In this document: positions 62,895 to 64,000 of the stretch, piece after piece
Layout of the letters: each line of letters starts with the position of its first letter
Numbering within the stretch: the first letter of the stretch is position 1
The notes under the pieces: generated by a model
Database searches by the model: none
The model's input: the letters and a program-made list of their open reading frames with translations, nothing else
Told to the model about the DNA's origin: nothing
Program-made: the position numbers and the translations under genes
Source: RI-153 sp963721725
Lineage (GTDB): Bacteria > Chloroflexota > Anaerolineae > Caldilineales > Caldilineaceae
Direction of reading: 5' to 3'
DNA length: 64,000 bases
Assembly (NCBI GenBank): GCA_963721725.1
Contig: CAVRLX010000022.1
Coordinates: 124,001-188,000, forward strand

Positions 62895-62930
62895 AGTGCT
62901 CCTTTGGAAGAATGATGGGATGAGAGAATG

Positions 62931-62998
62931 GACGAAAGACGATGGACGATGGTTCACACTTCACACTTCACACTTCGTCTATCGTCCCTGGTCCATCG
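62931..62998. repeat. TCGTC and TTCACAC low-complexity repeat between permease and lipoprotein genes
   Basis: GGACGAAAGACGATGGACGA, then three TTCACACT units, then TTCGTCTATCGTCCC and TGGTCCATCGTC. The outer parts are partly inverted and could form a hairpin in the mRNA between the two genes. Confidence 0.65.
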
Positions 62999-63931
62999 TC
63001 ACTTATTCTGCACCGACAACTCCCCGCCGCCTTCAAAGACAGCGCGGAGTCCTTCGGGCATGGCATATTGTTGTTTGCGCCCGGTGAAGAGCAGCACAAG
63101 CAGCGTCAGCAAATAGGGGACCATAGACAGGAAGAAGGGCGAGATACCGATGCCGCGGGCTTGCAGCGCCAGTTGCAGGGCAATCGCCCCGCCAAAGAGA
63201 TAGCAGCCCACAATCGCCCGCAGCGGAGACCACGCCGCGAAGATCACCAGCGCCACGGCTACCAGCCCACGCCCCTGGGTCATGTCCTCCACCCAGTTGA
63301 GCGTATAGGCCACGGAAAGCTGTGCCCCGCCAATGCCCGCCAACATGCCGCCCGCCACCACAGCGGCGTAGCGCACTTTAGTCGGCGAATAGCCACAGGC
63401 ATAGGCCACCTCGTCACGTTCGCCGGTGGCGCGCAGCACCAGCCCCCATTTGGTGCGTGTAAAGAGATACCAGATCGCCACCGCCATAAACATTGCCAAA
63501 TAGGTGAGCACGTCATGGCGGAAAAGAATCGGCCCCAGCACCGGCAGATCCGAAAGGATGGGGATGGAAACTGCGTTCAGCCCGTGGATCTGCTGATCCA
63601 CGTAGGTGCGCCCGAAAAAGGCCGTGATCCCCTGGGCCAGTACCATCACCACCAGCCCGGAGACCAGTTGATTGGCGTGACGGTGGATGACGAGAAAAGC
63701 GTGTAACAGTGCGAAGAGTCCCCCAGCCAATGCCCCGGCCAACACGCCAACATAGGGGTTGCCCGTCTGTGCCGTCACCGCAAAGGCCGTGAATGCCCCG
63801 GCCAACATGCTGCCCTCGCTGCCCAGGTTGACGATCCCGGCTTTTTCCGAGACAACTTCACCCAAGCAGGCAAAGAGCACGGAAGTACCCGCCCGAATGG
63901 CCCCCGCCAAAACCACAATTAGAAGAGACAT
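62999..63931 (-). CDS. ABC transporter permease, BmpC/NupQ-like
   Basis: This 310-residue protein has about nine hydrophobic helices of the branched-chain/nucleoside permease family. Its signature segments are TSVLFACLGEVVSEKAGIVN, LGSEGSMLAGAFTAF, ANQLVSGLVVMVLAQGITAF and RTKWGLVLRATGERDEVAYA followed by CGYSPTKVRYAAVVAGGMLA. The LRATGE segment is the loop contacting the ATPase. It is followed by the BMP lipoprotein gene and probably belongs to the same transporter. The second permease and the ATPase should lie upstream, beyond 64000. Confidence 0.9.
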   Translation of the reverse strand: MSLLIVVLAGAIRAGTSVLFACLGEVVSEKAGIVNLGSEGSMLAGAFTAFAVTAQTGNPYVGVLAGALAGGLFALLHAFLVIHRHANQLVSGLVVMVLAQGITAFFGRTYVDQQIHGLNAVSIPILSDLPVLGPILFRHDVLTYLAMFMAVAIWYLFTRTKWGLVLRATGERDEVAYACGYSPTKVRYAAVVAGGMLAGIGGAQLSVAYTLNWVEDMTQGRGLVAVALVIFAAWSPLRAIVGCYLFGGAIALQLALQARGIGISPFFLSMVPYLLTLLVLLFTGRKQQYAMPEGLRAVFEGGGELSVQNK

Positions 63932-64000
63932 GGCTTCCCTTTCCGATGAGAATGGAACGCGGATCAGGCGGATTGAGCGGATTTTTCTGTTCAGCGCAAA

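Noticed and set aside
62895..62957. Longer N-terminus for the BMP lipoprotein
   Set aside because: The extra residues translate the intergenic repeat. The internal ATG has a good ribosome site and gives a proper lipoprotein signal.

Overview
This window is GC-rich bacterial DNA, most likely from a filamentous member of the Chloroflexota (Anaerolineae or Caldilineae type). That assignment is inferred from the gene content: an extracellular contractile injection system (eCIS) of the non-proteobacterial type beside a SARP/BTAD regulator, very long DUF11 and Ig-like surface proteins, and interspersed TCGTC-rich low-complexity repeats. No rRNA, tRNA, CRISPR array or phage head gene was seen. Single-base disruptions recur, mostly in G/C runs or inside near-identical repeats, so several broken genes may be consensus errors rather than real pseudogenes.

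Region 1 (1-24.2 kb, minus strand) is a surface and signalling operon. In transcription order it holds an FHA protein, a VWA/Ig membrane protein, an FHA-TM-Ig protein (frameshifted), an FG-GAP/PKD/FN3 protein with a signal sequence (frameshifted), and a giant TolB-propeller, DUF11 and bacterial Ig-like protein that runs off the left edge. The last 6.5 kb of the giant gene is a near-identical array of Ig-like cassettes.

Region 2 (24.2-52.0 kb, minus strand) is a nearly complete eCIS locus. In transcription order: AAA+ ATPase, DUF4255 cap protein, sheath, tube, a MidA-like methyltransferase, a tail assembly chaperone with DUF6760 in the -1 frame, two further tube paralogues around a 63-residue protein, three large Pro/Gln/Arg-rich proteins with DUF4157-type motifs, LysM baseplate protein, VgrG-like spike, PAAR tip, gp25, baseplate J/gp6-like protein, tail protein I, a DUF4159-like protein and a PKMT-like methyltransferase. 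Four copies of a palindromic intergenic element and one perfect terminator-like hairpin lie between these genes. They sit where copy number in the particle is expected to change.

Region 3 (52.0-54.2 kb, plus strand) is a divergent SARP/BTAD ATPase regulator. The short divergent interval holds tandem direct repeats with 11-bp period, the arrangement typical of SARP operators, so this gene is the obvious candidate regulator of the eCIS.

Region 4 (54.2-64 kb) is ordinary chromosome: a Nudix hydrolase, a 2-oxoacid dehydrogenase E1 beta subunit, an MFS exporter, and a nitrogen-scavenging cluster. That cluster has two BiuH/TrtA-like cysteine hydrolases (one frameshifted) flanking an allophanate hydrolase, followed by a BMP-type lipoprotein and its permease. 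It probably degrades biuret or triuret to ammonia and CO2.
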